A DNA stretch of 64,000 nt from Chloropicon primus (Eukaryota > Chlorophyta > Chloropicophyceae > Chloropicales > Chloropicaceae): the NCBI GenBank assembly GCA_023205875.1, contig CP060764.1, positions 496,001 to 560,000 of the forward strand, in the 5' to 3' direction. Below, in pieces: positions 27,373 to 38,400 of the stretch. Under the pieces are notes generated by a model. The model saw only the letters and a list, made by a program, of their open reading frames with translations, made no database searches and was not told the origin of the DNA. The first letter of the stretch is position 1; each line of letters begins with the position of its first letter. A program made the translations under genes and the position numbers.

Positions 27373-29769
27373 TTAGCAAGCAAGGTCAACTATTTTATCC
27401 CTGAAACTCTCGATGTTCGTCTTCGTCAGCGTCTTTATTTTCATCATGGAGAGCTCCTGCTTGGTGAATGGACACTTGCCCTGTTCGTCCAGGACGGCCC
27501 TCCAAGTCGCGATGCCCATGACATGGCCATACGGGGAGATGGCAGGGTTGACAACAGGCTCAAGCGTGATTGGGTCGATAAAACCAGGCAAGGGGTTGTC
27601 CACGTTTGCCTCGTCGTCGACGTTCTTATCCCCCCTGTCCTTGCATCTAGCCTTGTAACGCTCTGATCTGTTGACACTGTTCCAGCGGTTCTTCCCGTAG
27701 CCCTCTTCTACTTCCCCGTAGTCCTCGCCCTCACTGTCCGACCATTCGTTGTGACGCTTCCTTTTCGTCCTCCTCGAGCCCGATGCGTAGTTGGTCCTCC
27801 TCGAGCCCGATGCGTAGCTCTTGGGAGCCTTGGGAGGTTTGATTTTGTCCGCCCGCATCTCTTGCACAAAACCCGACGCAATGTACTCCTCCCTGTCCAT
27901 CTTGCCCGCCCAGTAAAGCTGCATTCTCCTCTCGGGGTCCTGCTCCTCGATCTGCTTGATGACATCGGGCTGGTTCAAACCAAAATACTCGGGTCCCGCG
28001 ATCGCTGTCTTGGGGGGAGGCGGCAAATCCTCTCCCTCCTTGATTCTCCTGTCGATCTCGTTGTTGATTCTCTTCAGGATCGCGCTCCAGCAAGCCGTCG
28101 CGCTTTTGCCATAAAAGGGCTCCTCAGGTCGGTCGTCCGCAACGATCTGGAACGTTGGAGCAGGCCAAAACTTTCCGCCTTGGCCTACAATCCTACATTC
28201 GTGGTTCACCAGCTGGTCCAACTCGATAGAGGATCTGAAGGGCGTCTTTGCCATGAAGCCGTCGGGGAAGATGTACCCCTTGTTATGCCACCCATCTTCG
28301 AAGCGGACCTGTCCGATCTCATGGACAGTCCCCCTCTTCGTGCTCTTTTGCCTCACTCGGCCCAAGCTCGGCTTCTTTCGAATTCCGCCGCTTCCCCTTC
28401 CCGTCTTTGCGTAGGACCCCCTCACAACCGTCTTTGCAGCCTCGGGAGAAGCAGCCTTGGCGGTTCCATCCGTAGACGAGAATTGCAGCCTCTTTCCCTT
28501 CCCTTCAGCAGCCTTGGGCCTCCTCGCCCCTTTGCCCTTGTCGGTGGACTTCACGCTCGGGGGCTCGTTCTTTGACCCCAGCAGCAACGTCGAGTTGCTC
28601 GCCAGGGATTTCGTGGCCTCGCTCTTGCACTCCTGCTCCTCCTTCTTCTTCTTGGCGGGGGACGCCTTCGCCTTGGCGTCTCTCAGGAGGGAAAGGGTGC
28701 TCAAAAATTTGGTGGGCTGCCGCGGGATTCTCAACCCCTTGGTCCTTTTCCCCACGGGGGATCTCTTGACCTCCCTGAAGGGGCTGGCGGGCTCCTCCAC
28801 GGGCTTCTCCTGGGCCTCCGCCTTGTCCTCAACGACGGCTGGACCCTTCACAATGTCGTCTATCTTTGCGTTCTCGCAGGGCGATTTGCTCGGACTCCTG
28901 AGCTTCAACTCGGACCTCTTCTTCCTGGCCGGCTTCGCCTGCACTTGCACCTTTGCGGCAACGACCGCCTGCTCCTTCCCGGCCGAAGGCTTTCTTGGCG
29001 AGTTTCTGGTGGCTGGTTTGTCCCCCTCCCCCTCGGTCTGGTCCTCGGCCCTGACGGCCTTGACCTCGACATTCTTGCTCCCCCCAGCGGACGCCCGCTT
29101 GCCGCGGAAGCCGCCGATGAAGATGCCGCCCTTCCCGCCCTTGGGGACGAACTTTTTCGGGTTGGGGGGTCCCCGGGTCGCCATGTACTCCTGCAGGGGC
29201 GTAGGCCCCTTCCTGGTCTCCCCGCTTCTCGGCGGGGCTCTGGGCACCGTCGTCCCGTTCGCCAGAGCCCTGACCCTCTCCTTCACTCTCGGCTCCGAAA
29301 CCAGGGCCATCGCGGTCTCCTCCTCGTTGTTGTCGTACATCTCCAGAGCGCACTCGACCTCCCTCTCCGTCATGTCCGGGCACACCACCATGAGCTCCTC
29401 CACCTTCCTCTTCTTCTCCCTCTCCTCGTAAACCTCGAGCATCTTCTGCATGTGAGCCGTCCTCGCATTCACGATCTCTTGCTCCTTCTCCGTCAGGTTC
29501 CTCCCCTGAAGCTCCTGGAACAGGTTGTTGTTCCTCGACGTCTCGATCCCGTCCTGACCCTGCTCGAACATCTCCGCCAAGGTCTGCGTCTTCTCCTCGT
29601 TCTCCTTCCCTTCCACGTGGCCCTCCATAACCGCTGCCATCTTCTCCTTCTTCCTCGGACTCCTTCGCACTCCCTTCCTCGCAGACGGCACCGGCACCGG
29701 CACCAACTCCTCCTTGGTCCTCGCGACACGTGCTCCTCCGCGACGCCGAGGCGTGCTTCGCTTTGTCAT
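27373..29769 (-). CDS. CUE-like, FYRN/FYRC and U-box multidomain protein
   Basis: A 798-residue intronless protein, strongly basic and rich in Lys/Pro/Ser. A CUE-like ubiquitin-binding segment sits at about 123-157 (VEELMVVCPDMTEREVECAL). The FYRN half of a FY-rich domain lies at about 483-530 (NKGYIFPDGFMAKTPFRS) and FYRC at about 535-585 (TFQIVADDRPEEPF, then GKSATACWSAIL). At the C-terminus, about 727-795, is a U-box-like fold (FIDPITLEPVVNPAISPYGH, then CPFTKQELS). FYR domains usually sit in chromatin proteins such as MLL-type methyltransferases and JmjC demethylases. U-boxes recruit E2 enzymes. I infer a chromatin-linked ubiquitin ligase. A short direct repeat (NYASGSRRT) lies near 672-690. 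Confidence 0.82.
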   Translation of the reverse strand: MTKRSTPRRRGGARVARTKEELVPVPVPSARKGVRRSPRKKEKMAAVMEGHVEGKENEEKTQTLAEMFEQGQDGIETSRNNNLFQELQGRNLTEKEQEIVNARTAHMQKMLEVYEEREKKRKVEELMVVCPDMTEREVECALEMYDNNEEETAMALVSEPRVKERVRALANGTTVPRAPPRSGETRKGPTPLQEYMATRGPPNPKKFVPKGGKGGIFIGGFRGKRASAGGSKNVEVKAVRAEDQTEGEGDKPATRNSPRKPSAGKEQAVVAAKVQVQAKPARKKRSELKLRSPSKSPCENAKIDDIVKGPAVVEDKAEAQEKPVEEPASPFREVKRSPVGKRTKGLRIPRQPTKFLSTLSLLRDAKAKASPAKKKKEEQECKSEATKSLASNSTLLLGSKNEPPSVKSTDKGKGARRPKAAEGKGKRLQFSSTDGTAKAASPEAAKTVVRGSYAKTGRGSGGIRKKPSLGRVRQKSTKRGTVHEIGQVRFEDGWHNKGYIFPDGFMAKTPFRSSIELDQLVNHECRIVGQGGKFWPAPTFQIVADDRPEEPFYGKSATACWSAILKRINNEIDRRIKEGEDLPPPPKTAIAGPEYFGLNQPDVIKQIEEQDPERRMQLYWAGKMDREEYIASGFVQEMRADKIKPPKAPKSYASGSRRTNYASGSRRTKRKRHNEWSDSEGEDYGEVEEGYGKNRWNSVNRSERYKARCKDRGDKNVDDEANVDNPLPGFIDPITLEPVVNPAISPYGHVMGIATWRAVLDEQGKCPFTKQELSMMKIKTLTKTNIESFRDKIVDLAC

Positions 29770-30330
29770 TCAAGTCTCTCGTTCAAGTTCGCCTTGGCGG
29801 GCTCGGCCTTCGACCTCGTCTTCCGATTGAATAGCGTTTTTCTCGCCCCTCGCTCCGTTTTGCGCGGGAAAGAAAACGGACAAGGGTCGGGAAAACGATG
29901 CAAACTTTGGGCAGAGAGTAGCGGGCGTTTCGATTCGCATGGGGGAGGGCCGCACAATCGAAGGTACTTGATGGGGGTTACCCCTGCGTGATGGTATCGT
30001 ATTAATCACGATGATGGTGCAGCACGTAGACGCAGCGCAGGCCTAGCTATAGCGAAGCCCTGCGGGTAGCGTCATGAGTGTGAGCGATCACTAGGATTCT
30101 AAATATGCTAAACTGATGTGTGGTGTGGATGGAGATCAGGACGAGATGAGGGGGAGCAAGCCCGAGTTTGTCCTCGGTGATGCCCGCAACCACCGCCATC
30201 GTCCTCGGCAGCAGCAGCATTGCACACCTGTGTGGGAAACAAGGGTGGGGCTCAGTCGTGCCAACCTTCAATTGCGTTGAAAATAATACCTCTCTTTCCT
30301 TTAGCTTAGCATCAGTAACCACGCAGCAAG
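29770..30330. other. Intergenic region between the MYND/2OG and FYR/U-box genes
   Basis: 5' leader of the FYR/U-box gene on the minus strand, then the 3' flank of the MYND-SET/2OG gene. No gene or strong repeat is seen. Confidence 0.5.
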
Positions 30331-32655
30331 TCAGCAGTGGTTGCAGGTTTCGTCCTCGCAACCGTCGCGGTGGTGCTCCTCCTGTTCCTCCTCCTCCTCG
30401 ACATCCTCCTCCTCCTCGATATCCTCGACATCCTCCTCCTCCTCTCTGTGGGAAAAGATGAAGAGGGCGATGATGTACCTGATTCCGGAGGTGATGTTGC
30501 GGCCGCCGTGGCTCAGCTCGCCTCCCCGAAACACGAAGGCCCCGCCCTCCTCCACTTTGACGACGTGCCCCTCGCCCTCCTCGAAGCCGCCGTCCTCGAC
30601 GATGATGATGCCCCCGCCCCCGTACTCGCTGGTGGGGTTCAACCCGATCGTAGCAGAGTAGTGGGACTGGTCCGTGTGAATCGGCAAAAACTTCTGGCCG
30701 TCCATCGAATACTTGATGACGAACGCGTCGTGGACTTGAAGATCCTCAAGCTCCTCCCCGAACTTGCTCGCGATCGCGGGGAAGATGTGATCTCTCAGGG
30801 ACCTGTTCAAGATCCCGAGGCACCCCGGTAGGGCGTGGGCGGGGAGGTCAGTCGTCGGCACGGAGTAGTGCCTCTTCGTCGACCACCCATTCTTTTCCCT
30901 GGCATGGCTCTCCGCCTCGTCGATGATTTCCTTGCATTCGTCCAAGGTCATTACCGGCGAGCCCAGGAAGAAGGCGTCCTGGCGAAGGTGTCTCGGGAGG
31001 CGGTCGTCCGCCTCGTCCTCCTCGCTCGGCTCAGCCCCGGCCGAATCTCGGTCCTCCGCATCTGTCGTCCTGTACGTGAAGTAGCGGTGCGCCGCCATCA
31101 GCGTTTCCAACTCATCGTGCGGCGAGCCGGATTCCCTCGTGACCTCCGCCCCGAGCTTCCAGGCCTCGTACCCCTTCGACCAGCGACCCATGTTCACCAG
31201 GGCTCTGCCGTAATTGCTGGAGAAAGGGAGTGAAAAGGGAGAGGGGTCAGTCCATCATGCAAGCGAAAAGCAACAACGTCTTACTTACTGCCAGGTCTCG
31301 CCATCCTGCTTCGACACTTCCAGCCGCTTCTCGTAAAGCTCGCAGGCATCGCTGTACCTCTCCTCGTCGAATGCCAGCTTGCCTAGCGCGTCAAGGGCCG
31401 AGAGATCGCCTTGTCGCGGTTGGCCGCCCTCGAATCCTTCCAGGAATTCTCTCGTCCTACAAGTCGAGCAAGAGCACTCCATCCTGATTCGTTTCAGGAA
31501 GTCAAGCGTCTCGGAGTGGCTCTCTGAGTCCCGAAGGTAACACCTCGTCATCCCCGCCCCGTCCCCAAGCAAGTGGTTTGCCTGGACGTCTATCTTGCTC
31601 TCCAGGGGCGAGAAGGACAAGGCGATGCTGGGCTTGCACGAGTGCGTGAATTTCGTCGCACCTTCCCAAAACACGAGAGCGGAGACGCTCGGCAAGTAGA
31701 GCTCCCCCTCGTCGTTATAATCCTGCAAGTCCTCCACGTCGTTGTCCTCCTCCGCGAACACGTAGAGGGCCTCCTTGAGCTCAGGAGCATCCTCTAGACG
31801 CCTTTCGATGTCACCGGCGTCCTCCCTCTTCAAGACCCCGTCGATGTACCTGCCCGCGGGGCTGAGGTGGTCGACACTGATGCAGGTCATGTCGAGCCAA
31901 GTCGCAGTCTTGGCGAAGTGGTCCACGCCCTCGGCCCTGAATCGAGCTGCCCCGGGGAGTCCCTTCTCCTCCAGAGTGGTGGCAAGGAAGCCGAAGCAGT
32001 CCTCGGTAATGCCTCGCCAAGTTTTTCCACCCCCGCCCGAGAGAGACTCGGCCACCTGCAAGACTTCTTCCCGGTAGCAGCCAGCGAGACTCGGCCCGTA
32101 GTCCGCGACATAGTCCCAGAAAGGCATCAGGCCCTCCGCCTTGTCCAGGCCGAGACCAGGCCAGCCGGACGGTTCCTTCTGCTTCGCCTGGTGCACCACC
32201 ACCTGCGCAAGCAGCTCGTACACGAGCAAGCCGTGCTCCAGAGTCAAGACCTTGTACTTGTAGATCGGATCCTCCTCGGTGACATTCCCGACGCAGAGCA
32301 CGTCGTGGTGGTCCTCGTCCGCCCTCCGAAAGCACTCCTCCGAGCAAAAGGCAGCGCCACACCCCCTGGGACATAGGTAGACACCTCCGGGCTGGAGCTT
32401 CCGAGCCCAGCGCGGTGACCAGGGCATCTCCTTGTCCCTTCTGCCATCGAGGAAGACCTCCCTCAGCGTCTTCTCCCCCTTGCAGGCGACCACCTGGTCG
32501 TACAGGGACCCCAGTGGCTTGAGGCACCTGTAGCAGCACGGCGAGGATGCCTTGGTCTGAGGAGTCTGCAAGCAAAAGGTTGGCTCAGCCCTCGCAATCT
32601 TGTCCCCGTACTCGTACCTCGAGGCGGTGAGAACCTCGCCAGCGCTCGATTCCAT
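30331..32655 (-). CDS. SMYD-like MYND-SET protein fused to a 2-oxoglutarate/Fe(II) dioxygenase, two exons
   Basis: Exons 31289-32655 and 30331-31216 join in frame (GGCA|GTAAGT donor, CTCCAG|CAAT acceptor) to give 750 residues. A MYND-type zinc finger lies at about 40-115 (CCYRC, then CPRGCGAAFCSEECF, then HHDVLC), inserted in a split SET fold as in SMYD lysine methyltransferases. A SET-like THSCKPSIALSF is near 338 and post-SET cysteines (CSCSTC) near 400. TPR-like helices follow. The C-terminal third is a 2OG oxygenase: HTDQSHYSATIGLN near 636 supplies His and Asp, GGELSHGGRN near 690 the second His, then an Arg for 2-oxoglutarate. The tail is a poly-acidic run ending in Cys/His. The start at 32655 is the first ATG. 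Confidence 0.85.
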
Positions 32656-32910
32656 CACGGCGACTCCTTCCTTTCGATCCCCCTCGTCCGCGCGCGCCAA
32701 CAAGGCCACCGCCAGCGAGCGAGCTCGAGGCGAACCGCTACGCCCTCTCCTGTCTTCGTTTTAATTCTCTTTCAAGGGGGACCTGCCTGGAGCTGCAGGA
32801 GAAGACGGCGGGGACTCGGGGGGGAGGAGAGAACAAAGCTGCGCTATAATAGGTTTTACAGGTTATTAATATGTTTCTTCGAACTCTTCGAACCCATATG
32901 TTGTGGTGGT

Positions 32911-33908
32911 TTACTTCATCTTGGAAGCTTCCTTGGCCTTGGCGGCCTCCTCCTCAGCCCTCTTCTGCCTAATACCAACGAGTCTGGCGTTAGCCCTCTC
33001 TACTCTCAGCTTCTGGTAAGCGTTGAAGGACTTCATCTCGTTCGTGACAGCAACCATCTCGAGCTCTGGCTTGTCAGCGGTCAGAGGCATGACGTTGGCA
33101 CCTCCCAACTGAGTGGCGGTGGCGCACTCGTCCCTAGAGGAGTCTCCCTTCTTTGGCTTGTTGGCCTTCTTTGGGAACACGACGAGCTTGCTCTTGTACT
33201 CCTTCAATCTCTTGACGTTGTCCTGCAGGGACTCGAGGGACTTGTTCTTCCTCCTGTGGTCGACGGCAATTCCGATGGTTGGGGCGACCTTGACTGGGAT
33301 ACCGGCCTCCTTGAGCTCCTCGAAGGAGAATCCCCTTCCGAGCCTAGCCTTGGTGTTGTAACGGATGGTTTGTCCGCGAACCTTTGGGCGCAAGGCACCG
33401 GCAACTGGCCTTGGGAAGGTGGCAGCAGCCTTGGCAGCACGAGCTGTTGTTCGTTGTTGCAGGAGTGCGAAGAAGAAGAAGAAAAAGAAGAGTCAGTGTG
33501 CTGCTCCGCGAAAAAAAGAAACGCCAAGAAAACCAAGGTTCGCTTGGCGGCGGCAGCGACAAAGACACAGACACAGACAAAGACGGCCCAAGCGAGAGAG
33601 CGAGAGGGAGAGAGGGAGAGAGGGAGAGGGGGGGGCAGGAGCGTGGCGCCTCTTGTTGGCTCCGTCCCGCCCGTCTCCTCTTCCAAACAACTGTGCTCTC
33701 CCACGTCGCGTTCGCCTCCTCCTCCGCCCGTCTTCGTCTTCGTCTTCGTTGTTCTCCTCCTCTTCGCTCGCCCGTTCGAGTAGCGTGGTTTCAACTTACC
33801 CTTTCTTCTCCTCATCTTCCTGCCTGGCTGGTTGAACCAGGTGACGACGTTCCTGGCCCACCATTTGTGGAAATGCCCGTTTGGGACCACGTTGTTGTGA
33901 CGCACCAT
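32911..33908 (-). CDS. RPL13: Cytosolic ribosomal protein eL13, two exons
   Basis: Exons 33800-33908 and 32911-33443 give 213 residues, the usual length. Exon 1 carries the family start ([16 protein letters not shown], then [14 protein letters not shown]) and exon 2 continues [20 protein letters not shown], then [15 protein letters not shown]. The donor is AAGG|GTAAGT and the acceptor CAACAG|CT. eL13 is a structural protein of the large cytosolic subunit. Its codons favour CCA for Pro and GGA for Gly, unlike most neighbours, which use CCC and GGG; this is expected of very highly expressed genes. It is divergent to uS9 and shares a 570-base promoter with it. Confidence 0.95.
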
Positions 33909-34477
33909 CCTCCCTTGTTCCTCTCTACCTCACTGCTCGAGCCAACGCGAGTTCAAGTGATGATGATTCCCAAAAAAGAGAAACAAGAGGAAAACCTTTG
34001 GGGTCAGTGGCTTCGTTCGGTTCGCTCCGCCCGTCGTTTTTTTCTTCCGAGGGGTCTATCGAGAGGTCGATGGAAGGCGCTTCGATCGGTTCCCTCGTCC
34101 TTCCCCTCCCTCCCCGTTCTTCTCACTCCAAAACCCAAGGAAGCCCTTACCTCTCTTCTCTCTTCCTCTTCGCCGTGGGGATCGCACTTGCTAATTGCTT
34201 TCCTTCCCGTCCGCCGCCGATTTCCAGTGGCGGCGGCTCGGGCTCAAATTTGACATTTGGAAAACTCGGGGAGGATTCGAGCGAGATCGAACCCCCGTGG
34301 ATTTCGCATCTTAGTTTTCCACACGAAGGATTCGAGTTTTGGAAAGGTTGGTAAAAGTTCACATTTGAAGGAGCTCCCCTCACGGAGAGTGGAGAAAGGG
34401 CAAGCGGAGCAGTCACAAGCATCGATCGATCGACGAGAGCGTGAGACGACGACGACGAGACAAGGAGAGGAGACAAC
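33909..34477. promoter_or_regulatory. Shared divergent promoter of eL13 and uS9
   Basis: A 569-base region between two ribosomal protein genes. It holds the two-part element also found between the plastid ribosomal genes: GACATTTGGAAAACTCGGG at 34252-34270 and a second part at 34329-34370 (starting GGATTCGAGTTTTGGAAA and ending GTTCACATTTGAA). Confidence 0.6.
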
Positions 34478-35253
34478 ATGGAGGTAGGTGGACGGAAGGG
34501 GAATACCCTCGGGTCGGAGGCGAGTGGTTGGAGGAACCGCTCGCTCGGTCGCGTGGTCGCTTGGTCGCTCGTTCTTTTCTTTCTTTTCTTTCTTTTTCCG
34601 GGGGTCGACGGGGAAAAGGGGAGGTCGTTTCTTTGGGGTTTCCCCGAGGGGAACGGCCGCCCGGAGAGACTTCCTCGCGACGACGAGCTCGTCCCGCTCG
34701 CTCGCGCAATTCGTGCGAGTCCCTCGATACGAATCGTTCGTTCGCTCGTTCCGTGTTCATTTGTTCGTTCTTTCGTGCTAACAACACTTTCGTCGTGCTT
34801 TGTTTTTCTCCTTCCTCCTTCCTCTCTCCCTCGCAGTCTGTTCAGTGCTTTGGACGCAAGAAGACCGCGGTGGCCGTGTGCCACTGCAAGAGGGGCAAGG
34901 GTCTCGTCAAGCTCAACGGAAAGCCACTCGAGCTCGTGGAGCCAGAAATTTTGAAGTTCAAGGCCTTCGAGCCACTCATGCTTCTCGGCAAGGCTAGGTA
35001 CTCTGGACTCGACCTCAGGGTCAGGGTGAAGAGCGGAGGACACGTCTCCCAGATGTACGCCGTCAGGCAGGCCATCGCCAAGGCCATCGTCGCCTACTAC
35101 CAGAAGTACGTCGACGAGGCCACCAAGAAGGAGATCAAGGATACCCTCTTGGAGTACGATAGGACCCTCTTGGTCGCTGACCCAAGGAGGTGCGAGCCTA
35201 AGAAGTTCGGAGGTAGGGGCGCCAGGGCGAGATTCCAGAAGTCCTACAGATAG
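34478..35253 (+). CDS. RPS16: Cytosolic ribosomal protein uS9 (S16), two exons
   Basis: The coding part of exon 1 is only six bases (34478-34483, Met-Glu) and exon 2 is 34837-35253, giving 140 residues. The donor is ATGGAG|GTAGGT and the acceptor TCGCAG|TCT. The mature start [20 protein letters not shown] and the end RARFQKSYR are hallmarks of uS9, a small-subunit protein whose C-terminal tail reaches the decoding site. Codon use resembles eL13 (CCA for Pro). The 353-base intron is long for this window. Confidence 0.95.
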
Positions 35254-35478
35254 ACTGTAAGCTTCTTGCTTCTTTACCATACAAAAAAAAAACAATGTCA
35301 TATATTATCTTTGATTGATCTCTATCTCTCTCTCGTTGCGCGCGCGAGACAAAAGCAGCCCAAGCTGGCTCGAAGCCAACCACGACGCCTTTCGATGGAT
35401 CTTGATTACATGAATACTTGACAAAACAAAACAAAACAAGCTACAAAGTCGACCTCCTGTGTCAAGGCCTACTCGGGC

Positions 35479-38400
35479 CTACTCGACCTCCCTGTGCTCT
35501 TTCTCGAAAAAGCCCTTGAGCACGTCCAGCCTGGCCTTCCTCACCTCATCGGAGTTCACCTTCTGCAAGGCTCCCTTCCCCAGGATCTTCTTGCCTTCCT
35601 GCATCTCCAGTATCTTCCGCTCGACAGAACCTCGGGCGACGAACCTCACCACCTTGACCGGCTGGGTCTGACCGATGCGATGGATTCGATCCATGGCCTG
35701 GTCTTCCACCGCAGCGTTCCACCACAGGTCCATGAGGTAGGCCCTGTTGGAGCAGGTCAGGTTGATGCCGACGCCCCCAGCCCTCACGCTCACCAGAAGG
35801 CAGGCCGGAGAGGTGGCGTCCGGATTCCCAAAGCAGTTGATGGAAAAACTCCTCTGCTGCCCCGACATCTTGCCAGTGAGGAAGTGCAGCTCCATCCCTT
35901 TAATCATGCAGCTCAGGTAGCTCCCGATGACATCGAGGTAATCCACAAACTGGGAGAACACAACAAATTTTTGCGTGGGATTCTCCTTCAGGACCTCCTT
36001 CATGTCCTTCACGAGCGCCGCTATCTTTGCGGGGCACGACGGGACCGCGTCCGAATCTGAGTACTCGTCCTTCACGTCCCCCCCGGTTTTCTCAACGCGG
36101 GACAACGTCTCCTTGAGCTTCTTACTTTGGGCCAAATCGCGCTCCTCGCGCTCCAACTTCTCCAGGCTCTTGATGTCCCCATGGCGAAAAGACGTGCGGC
36201 ACAAGGGGCAAACGTACTGCCCAAGCTTTTCCAAGCAAACTTGGCAGAGCGTGTGCTTGCACTTCGCCAGGATCCGAACCGATTCGGGAGGGGGTACATC
36301 AAAGCAGATGCAGCATTCTGCATCCTCCCCCTCCAGCTCGATCGTTCCTTGGAGCATCTCTTGGAGTTCTTTGATCTCCTGCATCGTCAAATTCTTCTCC
36401 TCAACTTTCTTGGCGTACTCCTCCACCACTCTCCTTGCTCCCGCAATGCGTTTCTCTGGGATCAGGTACTTGTAGCAGCAAGCCTGCCTGAGCCTCAACA
36501 GGCACTCCAGCACGTGGCTGTAATTTTTCATCACCTCTGTGCCACCCTGGTCCAAAGCAAGCAGACTCTCGAAAAGAATCTTTGCTCCATCGAACAGGAT
36601 GTCGTACGTCTCCCTCTCCCCCTCGAAGAGCTTGATGTACTCCATTTCCACTGTCTTTGGAGGAAGTTTGTCCTTCAGAAGGTCTTTTGTCCTCCTCATG
36701 CAGATCGCCGACAGGAGAACTCTGAGCTTGCCGAGTGCGACGGGGTCGCCACCATACCTCAAGCGATCCCCGATCGCTCTGTTCCAGGTCGGATAATGAT
36801 TCAGCGGTGACGACTTCAGAAACGCGCAAAGGGACTGGATGTCACCTGGCTTGTTCACGTATGGAGTGCCTGTCAAACACCATCGAGTCTCTCCTTCCAA
36901 CAGAGCAGCGGCCGAGAAACCTCGGGTCGCCCTGTTCCTGATAATGTGTGCTTCATCCAGCACAATCCGTTTCCATTTGATGTCGATCAAGCAGTCCCAG
37001 TCCAGCTTGGACTTCTTCTGCACTCTTTCTTCCTCGGGCAAGCGTTTGCCTTTCTTCACGACAATCTCCATACCCAAGGTTTGGTACGTGGTAATGACCA
37101 GATCATAGTCGCAAGGAATGTCCTTAACGGCTTTGTTGCGGCCTTGTCCGTGGTACACGAGCACGCGAAGGGCACCCGGGTGGAGGTGTTCTGCCACCTG
37201 ACTCTCCCAATTATGGATCACTGACAAAGGGCAGACCACCAGAGTGGGCCTTTCTACGTTCTTCGCCTCCCTCCTTGTCATCGCCATCAAGCAAAGGACC
37301 TGGATCGTCTTCCCAAGGCCCATATCATCCGCGAGTATCCCTCCACGCACATTGCTCGGACGATGATAATCGCTCGAGTTCGTGATCGAATTGAAGAACA
37401 CCTGGTGACCTGCCTCTTTCCTCAACTCGTAGAACGGAGGCAATCCCCCGCCATCCGGCTTGGTCTCCCTCCCATACATCCACGCAACAGCTTCCTTCTG
37501 GTGCTCCAGGAGCGTGGCCTTGATGCATCCAAAGTCAAGCTCTTCGGCGGCGACGGCCTCCTTCTTCTTCAGCTGCGAGTCGAAGAACTCGTCCAGTTGT
37601 TCCACCGAGAACGGTTTTCTCTCTTCTCTTCTGCGATAAAAGACTCCAGAGTGATAACTCCCGCGCGAAAATGGACGTCTAGCGCTTGAGGTCGAAGCAC
37701 CGGAACTGGAAGAATAAGGAACCAAGGAGGGTGGCAGCTCCCTTTTGACGTCCAGCCTTCGCAATTCCTTCTCATACCGCGACAAGTGCTGCTTGACGGA
37801 CTCCAAGTGGTCAGGATGACCGAAAATCTTAAAGGTACCCTTGAAAGTGAACCTGTTGAAGGGGTTGCATTCACAGGAAACTTCGATCCTATACTTCTTC
37901 ACCTTCCTCAAGTGCGAAGGTGGTTTCTTCAGGACTTCCTTGATGTCCTCCTCGTTGGGCACCTTGTTCTGGCATCCCGTCGCCGCAGGAGGACACTCCT
38001 CCGGCAGTTCTTCGTCCATGAGTGGAGCCATGAAGGCGGCAGACGTCCTGTTTACGTGGCCCACTCTTGTGCCGTTCATCTTGTTCACCATTATCGCGTT
38101 TCGGTCGTAGCTGTTGTTTGGATCCCTCACGAGGTCGAAGAACTCTCCAAGGTGGACCGTCCCCTCGTAGTGTCGCAGGCCAACGACGTCCTCTTCGAGG
38201 ATCCCGTACAACACCTCGTTCTCCGCACGGTGCGACCCCTCCAAGTCCACCTCGATTGCCTGGAAAAGCCCGAAAGGAGAACCCATGACAGGAGGCACCG
38301 CGAGAGGATTAACCGGGAGAGGAGGAAATCCATTCCCTGACAGACCTTGTTGTGGCGCGCCTCCGATGTGATTCGCGTCCTTCCGATAGTTCGCCTCGAA

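Noticed and set aside
34267-34310. A GGTTCGATC-like B box on the minus strand in the eL13/uS9 promoter
   Set aside because: No A box, acceptor pairing or T-run terminator at suitable distance. It overlaps the shared promoter element.
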